Assembly (NCBI GenBank): GCA_031261455.1
Contig: JAISJP010000022.1
Span: forward strand, 1 to 45,975
DNA from: Propionibacteriaceae bacterium
Lineage (GTDB): Bacteria > Actinomycetota > Actinomycetes > Propionibacteriales > Propionibacteriaceae
Direction of reading: 5' to 3'
DNA length: 45,975 bases
This document shows, piece by piece, positions 1-8,047 of this stretch (positions within the stretch are counted from its first letter, which is position 1; each line of letters starts with the position of its first letter). The notes under the pieces were generated by a model. The model did not search any database. It had not been told where the DNA came from and saw nothing but the letters and a program-made list of their open reading frames with translations. A program made the position numbers and the translations under genes.

Positions 1-553
1 AGTCCGCGGTGTGGATGAACGCGTCGCGGGCCAGCTCCTTGCGCTCGGTCAGCGTGAAACCGCCATTCTTCAGCGCCTCCTCCACCTGCCCGTACCGGTC
101 CGGGGACGTGATCACGGCCACCGACGGGTGGTTCTTGGCGGCCGCGCGCACCATGGACGGCCCGCCGATGTCGATCTGTTCAATGCACTCATCTTCGGAG
201 GCGCCACTTGCCACCGTTTCATTGAAAGGATACAAGTTGCTGACTACCAGGTCGAAAGGCGCAACACCAAGATCAGCCAGTTGGGCAACGTGGGATGGCA
301 GTCGCCGGTCGGCCAAAATACCAGCATGGACCTTCGGGTGCAGGGTCTTTACACGTCCGTCCAGACACTCGGGGAACCCGGTCAACTGTTCCACTGGGAC
401 GACGGCGACACCCGCTGCGGCAAGCACTTTCGCGGTGGAACCGGTGGAGACAACCTCAACACCAGCAGTGATTAGGGCTTTGGCTAGCAGGTCCAAGCCG
501 GACTTATCGTAGACGGAAACTAGGGCACGTTTGATGGGAATCAGCTCGCTCAC
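1..553 (-). CDS. purH: Bifunctional IMP cyclohydrolase / AICAR formyltransferase, N-terminal part (cut by window edge)
   Basis: The minus strand encodes the first 184 residues of PurH, which performs the last two steps of IMP synthesis (AICAR formylation and FAICAR cyclisation) in the cytoplasm. The visible part is the MGS-like IMP cyclohydrolase domain: [11 protein letters not shown] near the start, [37 protein letters not shown] and [15 protein letters not shown] are all family signatures. The start is taken as GTG at 553 because an AGG ribosome-binding core lies 9 nt upstream and the frame reads directly into the conserved N-terminus. The C-terminal transformylase domain lies beyond the left edge. 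The upstream gene on the same strand is the DUF6350 protein, about 150 bp away; purN, which often sits between them in actinobacteria, is absent here. Confidence 0.95.
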   Translation of the reverse strand, partial: MSELIPIKRALVSVYDKSGLDLLAKALITAGVEVVSTGSTAKVLAAAGVAVVPVEQLTGFPECLDGRVKTLHPKVHAGILADRRLPSHVAQLADLGVAPFDLVVSNLYPFNETVASGASEDECIEQIDIGGPSMVRAAAKNHPSVAVITSPDRYGQVEEALKNGGFTLTERKELARDAFIHTAD

Positions 554-705
554 GTCATTTAACCTTAGTCGCTATTCCTGTGCCGTCATGGCCCGCTATC
601 CACAGAACTTGGCATGACGTGTAAGTTTTCGCCTTGGGCGTCGCTCGGACACCACGACTACGGAACGCGACATGACTCCAGTTGAGCGGCAACCGACGAG
701 ACCCC

Positions 706-2085
706 CTAGGCGTCGTCTTCCGGGGGGTCCTGCGCGTCAGTTTCGGCCTGCTCATCGACATCCAGCAAACTCTCAACATCCTCACTTGGCGGGACATCAA
801 CCGCCTGCGGCGCGACCGGACGACCAATCCACGAGCGCAGACCGACAACCACGCCGGTGATAACTCCAGAGAAACCCATGATCGGTGGGGCCAGTAGCAG
901 CAGCGACAGCAGTTCAGGGCCAAGGCCGACAAGATGGACATGCCCAAGGTCGCCACCAGAGATGGCCGAGACCGCTATCACCGCGACAGACAACGCAAGA
1001 CCGGCCAGCGCGCCAATGACTGCTGTCACGTCGGGGCGCGTCGGCGGCAAGTCAAGGCTCTTCAGCAGTACCCAGGCAGATAGCGCCCCAGCGGCAACGG
1101 GAATGAGCAGCCAAAGCGCCATCCATCCGCTCGCCTCGCCTGCCTCGGGCACGACGGCGAAGATTGGCAGCGCGGGCAGCACCCCAGACTGGTTGGCTAG
1201 CGGAGTGACCCAAGCGTCCGGGCCTAGGCCGAAGCCCGCGCCACACACCCAAGAAACGCCCCAGATAAGAAAGTTGGGCAGCCATAACAACTGCGCGACA
1301 AGCAGCAACACCGCGCCGATCGTGGTTGCCTGCAAAGTGACGTTGATGACGTCGAACCGGTCGCGGTTGGCAACCAGAGATGCCACAAACGCCACGCACG
1401 AGCCCAGCGCCACGGCGGCAAGTCCTGCGCCAAGTGAGCGGGGCAAGGCCTGTAGCCAGAGCGGCAGACGTCGCGTCCACGCCTCCAAGGAGGGGCGCCA
1501 ACCCACGGCTCGTCCCGTCCCCCAAACTCCAGCGGCTAGACCGACAGCTAGCGCGCCGGGAAGCGCGCCGAGTGCCGTGGGGCCGTCTTCCCAGTAGAAC
1601 GCGAGTGCGGCGGCAGCAGCGGCATAGCTGAGTCCGAACGCGGCACCGATGCTCAGGCTCACCTTCCAACGCGACTCTTCATCGGGTTGTTCGGGCAGGC
1701 TGTGTCCGGCGGCGACGCCAGCCATGCTCAGGTTGATGAGCAGCAGCAACAACGTCAGCCCAAGTGGGGCGATGGACAGGGAAACTCCACCGATATCCAC
1801 GCGCGCAAAGTTGGCACTTAACCAGAACTGGGCGGCCAAGCGGATGGGCGAGCGCACCGGGATGCTCATGGCCTCGCTCCAGCCGAGCATCGTCAGCGAC
1901 GCGGCGAGCATCCACCCGGCAGCCACGGCAACCACGGCGCTGAGGGCCGCCATCACGGGCCACGGCAGCAGGTTGTTCCACAGCTCGCGCGCGCTGCGTT
2001 GATTGTCGCCCGCTATGGTCGTCGATTTTGTGGACGAGTATTTCTCGCCGCGTCTAGCGCTGGCGCGTCGGCGCTCTTGTGGCAT
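706..2085 (-). CDS. DUF6350 polytopic membrane protein (PerM-like)
   Basis: A 459-residue integral membrane protein with a basic cytoplasmic N-terminus of about 40 residues, roughly ten hydrophobic helices and an acidic C-terminal tail (DEQAETDAQDPPEDDA). The segment GAGFGLGPDAWVTPLANQSG is characteristic of the actinobacterial DUF6350 family, whose mycobacterial member PerM has been linked to cell division and persistence. ATG at 2085 is chosen because GGGAGG sits 7 nt upstream; a longer frame upstream has no ribosome-binding site. It lies between pcrA and purH as in mycobacteria, but the sucC/sucD pair and purN normally found nearby are missing. Family assignment rests on context and motif; function in this organism is inferred only. 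Confidence 0.8.
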   Translation of the reverse strand: MPQERRRASARRGEKYSSTKSTTIAGDNQRSARELWNNLLPWPVMAALSAVVAVAAGWMLAASLTMLGWSEAMSIPVRSPIRLAAQFWLSANFARVDIGGVSLSIAPLGLTLLLLLINLSMAGVAAGHSLPEQPDEESRWKVSLSIGAAFGLSYAAAAAALAFYWEDGPTALGALPGALAVGLAAGVWGTGRAVGWRPSLEAWTRRLPLWLQALPRSLGAGLAAVALGSCVAFVASLVANRDRFDVINVTLQATTIGAVLLLVAQLLWLPNFLIWGVSWVCGAGFGLGPDAWVTPLANQSGVLPALPIFAVVPEAGEASGWMALWLLIPVAAGALSAWVLLKSLDLPPTRPDVTAVIGALAGLALSVAVIAVSAISGGDLGHVHLVGLGPELLSLLLLAPPIMGFSGVITGVVVGLRSWIGRPVAPQAVDVPPSEDVESLLDVDEQAETDAQDPPEDDA

Positions 2086-2246
2086 GCTTTCACCTCCCGT
2101 CAAAGCTCGCTGCGTCGGTAGCCAGGGGCAGCTACGACTGCGGGTATGCGCCAGAAAAGCTCTGCGACGCATACTTCGGGTCTTACGACCATACCGCTTG
2201 ACGGGCCAACAAGTGGTGACGGCACTCCGCAAGCGCGACAGAAGGC

Positions 2247-4727
2247 TTACAGACGTTCGAGCGGCGCAAATGCCAATGCGAGACGCTTCTTGCCAGCAGA
2301 ACCGAAATCGACATCAACTGTGGCGTCTTTGCCAACACCGTTAGTGGCGAGCACCTTGCCCAAGCCGAAGGTGGCGTGCAGCACCGAGTCACCAACGTTG
2401 AACTCCGCGCCGGTGGCGGACGCGCGCGGCACGGAGCGTCCCGTCCCAAAAACGTGGCCGGACGGTTCCGGGTCGCGGTCACGGCCCACGCGTGCGGTCC
2501 AGCGGGTGTGTTCGTCACCGGCGTGGCGGCTCTCGTAGCCCAGACGTTTCCAGTCGATCAGTTCTGCGGGAATCTCTTTGATGAAGCGGGACTCCGGGTT
2601 GGTCTGGCTGGTGCCCCACGCGGCCCTGATGGACGCTCTACTGAGGAAAAGTCGCTTCTTTGCCCTTGTCAGACCAACATAGGCCAGACGCCGTTCCTCC
2701 GGCAGTTCTTCTGGGTCGTCGAGCGAACGGGCGTGCGGGAAGATGCCTTCCTCTAGGCCGGTGATGAACACGTCGTCGAACTCCAGGCCCTTGGCGGCGT
2801 GCAGCGTCATCAGGGTGACCACACCCTCGCTGGCATCCGGCAGGGCGTCGGTGTCGGCGGCCAGCGCGATGCGCTCTAGGAATGCTGCCAAGCTCGGGTC
2901 GGGTTCGGGGGCACCTCCGGCGAGGCCGCCTGCTGCCGCCTCTGCGTCTGGTTCGGCCTGAACTCGGGCTTGCGTTTGTGTTTGCGCATCCGCCGCTGAC
3001 CCGCCTTGACGTTGCGACAAGCCCCCGGTTGGTTCCGCTGCCCCAACCCGCGATGCGACTCCACCTTCGTGACCTGCGTCGTCGTCATCGTCTTCAAGTG
3101 AGATGGCGGTCATCTCGGCGACAAACTTTGCGGCCACGTTGACTAGCTCTTCGAGGTTCTCCAGTCGGGTGGCGTCTTGCGGGTCGGTGGACTCGTGCAG
3201 ATCCGCAACCATGCCGGAGCGTTCCAGCACGGCACGCAGCACCTCGTCGGCACTGGCACCGGACGCGTTCAGGGCACGCAGGTCACGCATCACGTCGGCA
3301 AACTCGGCGACGAGCCGGGTGGCGCGTCCGGGCAGACCCACGTCGGTTATGCGCTCGCACGCCGCACCGAAGCTCATCGAGTTGCGACGCGCGAAGTCCG
3401 CGATGTTGGCCTCTGTGGTGTCCCCGATGCCACGCTTGGGCACGTTCAACACCCGGCGCAAGCTCACGTCGTCGTCAGGGTTGACGATGGCGCGCAGGTA
3501 GCCCAGGGCGTCGCGCACCTCGCGGCGCTCATAGAAGCGCACGCTTCCGACAAGGCGATATGGCACTCCGGAACCGAGCAGCGCCTCCTCGAAGTTGCGG
3601 CTCTGCGCGTTGGTGCGGTAGAAAACGGCGATCTCGCCGTAGCGGGTCTTGCCCTCGCCCACCAACTGCGCCACCTGCTCCACCACCCAGTCGGCCTCGG
3701 CCTTGTCAGTGTCGGCCACCCAGCCGACGATCTGGTCGCCAGTGTTGGCCTCGGTCCACAAGTTCTTCTTGCGACGGTCCGGGTTGCGTTCGATGACGGC
3801 ATTAGCGGCGGACAACACCGTCTGCGTGGAGCGATAGTTCTGTTCCAAGACGATTGTTTTCGCGCCCGGAAAGTCGTCCTCAAAGTCGGTGATGTTGCGG
3901 ATGTTGGCACCGCGGAACGCGTAGATGGACTGGTCGGAGTCCCCCACCACCATCAGTTCGGGAGCCTCAACCAACGCGGGATCGTCGCGGGTGTTGGCGG
4001 CGCACAGCCAGTGAATCATCATGTACTGCGCGTAGTTGGTGTCCTGATACTCGTCCACCAACACGTGACGGAAGCGACGACGGTAGGTTTCACGCACGCC
4101 CGGACAGGTGCGCAGCAGCTGTTCCGTGTAGTAGAGCAGGTCGTCAAAGTCTAGGGCGTTCGCCATGCGCAACCGGGCCTGATAGCCTTGGTAGGCCTCA
4201 GCGAATATCTTCTCCGGGCCGAAACTGCGTGCCGTTGCGGCGGCCTCTTCTGGTCCGACAAGCCCGTTCTTCTGTTTGGACACCCAGCCGAGCGCAGCGC
4301 GGGGCGTGAACTTCTTGACGTCCACCCCGTTGTCTTTAAGCACAAGCTGCATCACCTTGCGCGAGTCGGCATCGTCGTAGATGGTGAACGAACGGCGCAG
4401 TCCAATGTGGTCGCCGTCGGCGCGCAGGATGCGCACACAGGCCGAGTGGAACGTGGAAACCCACATCCATTTGGCGCGGTTGCCCACCAACTCGACCACG
4501 CGTTCACGCATCTCGGCGGCGGCCTTGTTGGTGAACGTGATTGCCATGATGGCCGACGGTTCCACACCCCGCGCACCCACAAGGAACGCGATACGCCTAG
4601 TCAACACGCGAGTCTTGCCCGACCCGGCCCCGGCGACCACCAAAAGTGGCGCGCCAATGTGCGTAACAGCCTCCAGTTGGGGCTGGTTCAAACCGTCAAG
4701 GAGCGCGGCAAATCGATCATCATTCAT
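2247..4727 (-). CDS. pcrA: ATP-dependent DNA helicase PcrA/UvrD
   Basis: An 826-residue superfamily 1A 3'-5' helicase acting in repair, replication restart and removal of stalled RNA polymerase. All motifs are present: Walker A AGAGSGKTR (about 32-40), Ia AITFTNKAAAEMRE, II LVDEYQDTN, III VVGDSDQSIYAFRGAN, IV LEQNYRSTQTVL, V MTLHAAKGLEFDDVF and VI LAYVGLTRAKKR. The last 50 residues (NVGDSVLHATFGLGKV...) form the Tudor-like RNA-polymerase-binding domain. ATG at 4727 opens the conserved NQPQLEAVTH start; a GTG 27 nt upstream (4754) is in frame and cannot be excluded. Between about 2898 and 3100 the 2B region carries a low-complexity acidic/Gln/Ala-rich insertion of about 65 residues that is longer than usual. 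It is divergent from the pspC gene. Confidence 0.96.
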   Translation of the reverse strand: MNDDRFAALLDGLNQPQLEAVTHIGAPLLVVAGAGSGKTRVLTRRIAFLVGARGVEPSAIMAITFTNKAAAEMRERVVELVGNRAKWMWVSTFHSACVRILRADGDHIGLRRSFTIYDDADSRKVMQLVLKDNGVDVKKFTPRAALGWVSKQKNGLVGPEEAAATARSFGPEKIFAEAYQGYQARLRMANALDFDDLLYYTEQLLRTCPGVRETYRRRFRHVLVDEYQDTNYAQYMMIHWLCAANTRDDPALVEAPELMVVGDSDQSIYAFRGANIRNITDFEDDFPGAKTIVLEQNYRSTQTVLSAANAVIERNPDRRKKNLWTEANTGDQIVGWVADTDKAEADWVVEQVAQLVGEGKTRYGEIAVFYRTNAQSRNFEEALLGSGVPYRLVGSVRFYERREVRDALGYLRAIVNPDDDVSLRRVLNVPKRGIGDTTEANIADFARRNSMSFGAACERITDVGLPGRATRLVAEFADVMRDLRALNASGASADEVLRAVLERSGMVADLHESTDPQDATRLENLEELVNVAAKFVAEMTAISLEDDDDDAGHEGGVASRVGAAEPTGGLSQRQGGSAADAQTQTQARVQAEPDAEAAAGGLAGGAPEPDPSLAAFLERIALAADTDALPDASEGVVTLMTLHAAKGLEFDDVFITGLEEGIFPHARSLDDPEELPEERRLAYVGLTRAKKRLFLSRASIRAAWGTSQTNPESRFIKEIPAELIDWKRLGYESRHAGDEHTRWTARVGRDRDPEPSGHVFGTGRSVPRASATGAEFNVGDSVLHATFGLGKVLATNGVGKDATVDVDFGSAGKKRLALAFAPLERL

Positions 4728-4783
4728 GGCTCGACCAACTCTACTGGCCCGCACTGACAGTTTCGAGTGAACCGTTCCGGGGA

Positions 4784-4789
4784 TATCCT
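4784..4789 (+). promoter_or_regulatory. Possible -10 box for the PspC gene
   Basis: TATCCT lies 41 nt before the pspC ATG, with TTTCGA (4761-4766) 17 nt upstream as a poor -35. The site lies in the 102-bp divergent space between pcrA and pspC. Only consensus resemblance supports it. Confidence 0.3.
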
Positions 4790-4829
4790 AGAAGCAGCAC
4801 AAACTGCCCCGACGAAAGGGAAGGCACCC

Positions 4830-5078
4830 ATGGCCGCCAAGAAACTGCGTCGCAGCCACGCCAACCGAATGCTGGCCGGGGTCTGCTCCGGAATCTCTCA
4901 ATACTTTGGCCTAAACGTCAACATCGTCCGCCTGGCAACCGTTGCGCTAACGCTAGTTTCACTGTCGGCCGGTGCGTTCATCTACTTTGCCCTCTGGCTG
5001 GTCCTAGCCGATGACCAAACCGGCGACCTAGGCGCCGACAAAGTAGCCGACCTGTACGCCCAGTACCGCAAGCGCTAA
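4830..5078 (+). CDS. PspC-domain small membrane protein
   Basis: An 82-residue protein consisting almost wholly of one PspC domain: a basic N-terminus (KKLRRSHANRMLAGVCSG), the GISQYFGLNVNIVRL segment and one hydrophobic helix ending FALWLVLADD. In other bacteria PspC domains sense envelope stress or contact PspA or kinases; stand-alone copies like this are common in actinobacteria and their role is not settled. The start is ATG 4830 because GGGAAGG lies 5 nt upstream; an in-frame ATG at 4767 would add 21 residues without homology. It is monocistronic and divergent from pcrA. The downstream 270 bp hold only inverted repeats and a purine tract. Confidence 0.85.
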   Translation: MAAKKLRRSHANRMLAGVCSGISQYFGLNVNIVRLATVALTLVSLSAGAFIYFALWLVLADDQTGDLGADKVADLYAQYRKR

Positions 5079-5124
5079 CTGCGCAAATCCGTAAACCTTG
5101 CTGCACACATGATGAATCCAAACT

Positions 5125-5144
5125 AACATATGTCAGCATATGTT
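5125..5144. promoter_or_regulatory. 20-bp palindrome, operator-like
   Basis: AACATATG-tcag-CATATGTT is a perfect 8-bp inverted repeat with a 4-bp spacer in the gap between pspC and coaC, both of which end here (convergent). Such a short, AT-rich and fully symmetric site resembles a dimeric repressor operator (TetR/MarR size), but no regulator gene lies beside it, and the nearest genes are their 3' ends. Confidence 0.4.
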
Positions 5145-5168
5145 CGGCCCGAAAACTCTCCCAGAACG

Positions 5169-5210
5169 TGGTATGAGAAAAGGTATAGAAACCTGAGAAT
5201 ACTCATACCA
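5169..5210. repeat. 9-bp inverted repeat with 24-nt loop
   Basis: TGGTATGAG (5169-5177) and CTCATACCA (5202-5210) are perfect complements. There is no T-run, so a classical terminator is unlikely. It sits 25 bp from the neighbouring palindrome in the same convergent gap. Confidence 0.45.
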
Positions 5211-5283
5211 AGAGATGAGCAAAACTCCTTGCCATGGGGCTAATCTGCCGCGTAGCGTCAGGGTCAACTGATCGAACTACGAC

Positions 5284-5315
5284 GAGAGCGAGGGCGAGAG
5301 TGAGAGTGAGAGTGA
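5284..5315. repeat. Purine-only hexamer tandem tract (GAGAGY)n
   Basis: A 32-bp nearly pure G/A strand with GAGAGC, GAGGGC and three GAGAGT units, lying 35 bp beyond the coaC stop codon. Simple-sequence tract; no coding potential recognised. Confidence 0.6.
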
Positions 5316-5349
5316 CCTCAGTGAAGATGCCATTGAAGGCAGGCTGCGA

Positions 5350-5877
5350 CTACAGGGCCGCGTAGACAGCGGCCACGATGTTATCGACCGAGGCTAGGGC
5401 ACCTTTGCCGACGTCGCCACAGGCTAGCATTCCTACTTGCGGCTCGATCTCTCTCCAGCCGTGGGCTAGGAGCTTGGCTAGGTTGGCAGCCACGATGGGG
5501 TTGGCGTACATGTTGGTGTTCATCGCCGGTGCGATCAAGCGCTTAGGGGTAACCAGTGCGGTAAAGATGGTGGACGCGTAGTCATCGGCGATGCCGTTTG
5601 CCAGCTTGCCGATGATGTTTGCCGTAGCAGGGGCGATGACGGCCACATCAGCCTCGCGGGCGAGCGAGATGTGGCGAATATCGTCGGCCGAGAAGAAGTC
5701 GTCCGTGTAGACCGGGCGTCCGGTCAGCGAACGCAGCGTCAGCGGGGTAATGAACTCCGTGGCATGGCGCGTGAAAACCACGTCCACCTCATGTCCGTCC
5801 TTCACAAAACGGTGCGCAATATCCGCAGCCTTATACGCCGCGATGGAGCCGGTGATGCCAAGCAGTATTCTCGCCAT
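5350..5877 (-). CDS. coaC: Phosphopantothenoylcysteine decarboxylase, stand-alone
   Basis: A 175-residue flavoprotein (HFCD family) that decarboxylates 4'-phospho-N-pantothenoylcysteine in coenzyme A synthesis. Visible signatures are the Rossmann start ILLGITGSIAAYKA, active-site His69 in DIRHISLA, the PATAN motif (83-87) for FMN, PAMNTNMY (117-124) and the substrate-clamp Cys153 in ACGDVGKGA. The ATG at 5877 is preferred; GTG at 5883 is in frame two codons earlier. The gene starts 4-10 nt after the coaB stop, so the two are surely co-transcribed. The unusual point is that the ligase domain is not fused: most bacteria, and typical actinobacteria, have one CoaBC protein. Confidence 0.93.
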   Translation of the reverse strand: MARILLGITGSIAAYKAADIAHRFVKDGHEVDVVFTRHATEFITPLTLRSLTGRPVYTDDFFSADDIRHISLAREADVAVIAPATANIIGKLANGIADDYASTIFTALVTPKRLIAPAMNTNMYANPIVAANLAKLLAHGWREIEPQVGMLACGDVGKGALASVDNIVAAVYAAL

Positions 5878-5887
5878 GCGCACCAGC

Positions 5888-6661
5888 TTAGCGTAGGAGC
5901 GCTGAGACCAGACCTTGAGCGATCTCGGATTTGGTGGCGAACTGGGCTACTTCGCCGGTGGGGTCTACTAGGTAGCCGACGTGTTGGGTGTCGGTGATCT
6001 CGGATAGGTCGTTGGCTAGGACGTATTGGGCGTGGTTGCTGGTTAGCAGGGCTGAGGCGACGCCGATTAGTTGCTCGTGGTCAACGCCGTTTAGCAGTTT
6101 GAAGCCCACTAGGCGCGTGGCGGGCGATAGTTCGTGGAACAGGGCGATGATCTTGGGAGTCTGTTCAGCTAGCAGCACTAGGTCTGGCACCTTGGACGAG
6201 ATCTTGACGGTGCGGTCTATGCCAGTGGTCTCGCGAATTACCGACGCGAAAAGCTTGGCTCGGGTCGTGGCTTGGGGGGTGTCTCCCAGTGTCGCATCAG
6301 CAAGTCCAGCAGCTTCAGCCAGTTGGGTGCCGAGCAGTTCAGACGTGGTGACGGCGCGAATGCGGTAGTCGCTGATGGCCATGGAGTGGATGGCGATGTC
6401 GATCTTTTCCTTGTCATCGGTGAGCAAGCGCGTGACGGCCGCCTCGACGCTGGCGGTGTCGCTCACCTCGATCCACTCGATCTTGGATGACGTGGGACGG
6501 ACGGCCCGCGCGGGAGCCACGTAAAAGACGCGCGTCACTTGCGCGCCGGCGGCGAACGCTTCAGCAATTTGGGCACCGAGCGCGCCGGTCGAAGTGTTGG
6601 TTATGGCGCGAACTGGGTCGATACGTTCGGTCGTCCCTCCGGCTGTGACAAGTACATTCAT
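5888..6661 (-). CDS. coaB: Phosphopantothenate-cysteine ligase, stand-alone
   Basis: A 257-residue ligase joining cysteine to 4'-phosphopantothenate. Motifs: VTAGGTTERIDPVRAITN at the N-terminus, NTSTGALGAQIAEAF, AIHSMAISDYR, KISSKVPDLVLLAEQTPKI, RLVGFKLL and YVLANDLSEI. The GFKLL and LANDL forms match the monofunctional CoaB of streptococci and enterococci rather than the C-terminal domain of fused CoaBC (usually GFAAET), as recalled from family knowledge. It is followed at once by coaC, the same two-gene arrangement seen in streptococci, and preceded 61 bp away by the moeA-like gene on the same strand. Transfer from Firmicutes is a reasonable inference that needs a tree. Confidence 0.9.
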   Translation of the reverse strand: MNVLVTAGGTTERIDPVRAITNTSTGALGAQIAEAFAAGAQVTRVFYVAPARAVRPTSSKIEWIEVSDTASVEAAVTRLLTDDKEKIDIAIHSMAISDYRIRAVTTSELLGTQLAEAAGLADATLGDTPQATTRAKLFASVIRETTGIDRTVKISSKVPDLVLLAEQTPKIIALFHELSPATRLVGFKLLNGVDHEQLIGVASALLTSNHAQYVLANDLSEITDTQHVGYLVDPTGEVAQFATKSEIAQGLVSALLR

Positions 6662-6722
6662 CAGAAAAACAGACCTTACGAATCAGTGGACGTGCGTGTC
6701 TCGCGACGGGTGACGCCTGCGC

Positions 6723-8030
6723 CTAGTCCAGCAGCCAACACTGTAGCGGGTCGCCTTCGTGAACCAACTCTGAGCCTTGCGGCAAGGCGACGATGGCGTT
6801 GCAGTCCACAAGGTCACCTAGAGAGTACTGGCGTTTGGGGGCAGAGAACTCGACGGTGCGTCCAAGGCCGGCGGTGCTGGCCTTGCCGAAGACGTACTCA
6901 GTGACTTCCGGGTCGGAGGTTAGGTTTGAGGCGGCCACGCACTCCGCGGGGGCCTCCTTGTGTGGCACGGAACCCATGCGTTTGCGCAGCGCGGGGCGCA
7001 CGAACGCCAGGTAGGACACTAGGGCCGAATATGGGTCTGCTGGCAGCAGGAACATGGGCACTTTCTGCTCGCCGACAAGCCCAAACGCTTGGTCGCCGCC
7101 CGGCTCCATGGCAACTAGAGCAAAGTCCGTCTGCGCCACTTCGCGGAGCACTTCACGCACTTTGGCGATGCCAAGTCCACCGGCACCGATGATGATGTCG
7201 GCGCGCAACAGCTCATTCTCGATGGCCTCACGGATGGACTCCTTGGTGTATGCCGGGATCTCGGTGCGCCAGACGCGCGCATTGTCGGCGCGCAACGTTC
7301 CGGACAGCAGGTACGAGTCGGCCCGTCCCAAATGACGACCACGACGGTCCGCCGAGTCGATGGACTCGGTGGGGGAAGTGACGAAGCTGAGCACCGCGAC
7401 GCGGGCCTGCGGACGCACCAGCACCCGGTCGTAGCCAGCTGCGGCCAGCAGCGCGGACAGACGCGAGCTAACCACCTGTCCGTTGGCAGCCAGAATCTCG
7501 CCGTGGGTGGTGTCGGAACCGACGTCGCGCACCCACTCACCCGGCTTGGCTACCGTATATAGGGCAACGTCACCGTCAAGGCGGAGCTCGGCAAACTCCT
7601 GCGGCACCACGGCGTCGGCACTCAGCGGCAGGGCGTCACCGGCCTGCACCACCACGCACGTCCCCCTAACCAAGATGGGTTCAGGCGACACGAGTTTCAG
7701 CGTGACCTGCTGCCCAACCGCCTCCTGATCGGCGTTGGCGAACTGCGTCTCGGAAGCGCGGACGGCGTAACCGTCAACCTCAGCGATGGCCTCGGCGGGC
7801 AGGTTGGCCTCGGCTTTGATGGTCTCACAGATCGTCAAACCCCAGGCGTCTTGCAGTTTGACGCCAATCGGCACCTCGGACGTCACCATCGAAAGTATGT
7901 AGTCACAGTGTTGTTCGACGGTCCGCATACCCAGATCGTCGGTTTCGGGCGGTTTTGGCAGGCCGGGATGTGTGTAGACGCTCAGAGCGTTCTCATCTGC
8001 GGTCTCGGTGCCAGCGGCGAAGAGTCCCAT
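6723..8030 (-). CDS. MoeA/gephyrin-family protein with degenerate active site (Glp-like)
   Basis: A 435-residue MoeA-fold protein: MoeA N-terminal domain with EVDGYAVRASE, central MoCF domain with IGAGGLGIAKVREVL, and C-terminal domain. In working MoeA the central motif reads GGVSVG..D and a later loop reads LPGNPVSA; here they are GAGGLGIAKV and LPADPYSA, so molybdate/MPT-handling residues are altered. No other molybdenum-cofactor gene is nearby. Actinobacteria are known to carry a MoeA-like paralogue, Glp, that binds FtsZ and acts in division, and its usual neighbourhood beside 5-FCL matches this one. The start is uncertain: ATG 8030 lies only 17 bp from the divergent 5-FCL start, whereas Met at 7928 (MRTVEQHCDYIL) aligns better with family N-termini. 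Confidence 0.8.
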   Translation of the reverse strand: MGLFAAGTETADENALSVYTHPGLPKPPETDDLGMRTVEQHCDYILSMVTSEVPIGVKLQDAWGLTICETIKAEANLPAEAIAEVDGYAVRASETQFANADQEAVGQQVTLKLVSPEPILVRGTCVVVQAGDALPLSADAVVPQEFAELRLDGDVALYTVAKPGEWVRDVGSDTTHGEILAANGQVVSSRLSALLAAAGYDRVLVRPQARVAVLSFVTSPTESIDSADRRGRHLGRADSYLLSGTLRADNARVWRTEIPAYTKESIREAIENELLRADIIIGAGGLGIAKVREVLREVAQTDFALVAMEPGGDQAFGLVGEQKVPMFLLPADPYSALVSYLAFVRPALRKRMGSVPHKEAPAECVAASNLTSDPEVTEYVFGKASTAGLGRTVEFSAPKRQYSLGDLVDCNAIVALPQGSELVHEGDPLQCWLLD

Positions 8031-8035
8031 GCATC

Positions 8036-8041
8036 TACGAT
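8036..8041 (+). promoter_or_regulatory. Possible -10 box giving a near-leaderless 5-FCL transcript
   Basis: TACGAT ends 6 nt before the ATG at 8048, the distance expected for a leaderless actinobacterial mRNA. No convincing -35 is visible. Confidence 0.3.
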
Positions 8042-8047
8042 AGGCGA

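Noticed and set aside
3177..4154. 325-codon plus-strand frame opposite pcrA
   Set aside because: Lies wholly inside pcrA's conserved motor domains; composition is that of a reverse-strand shadow.
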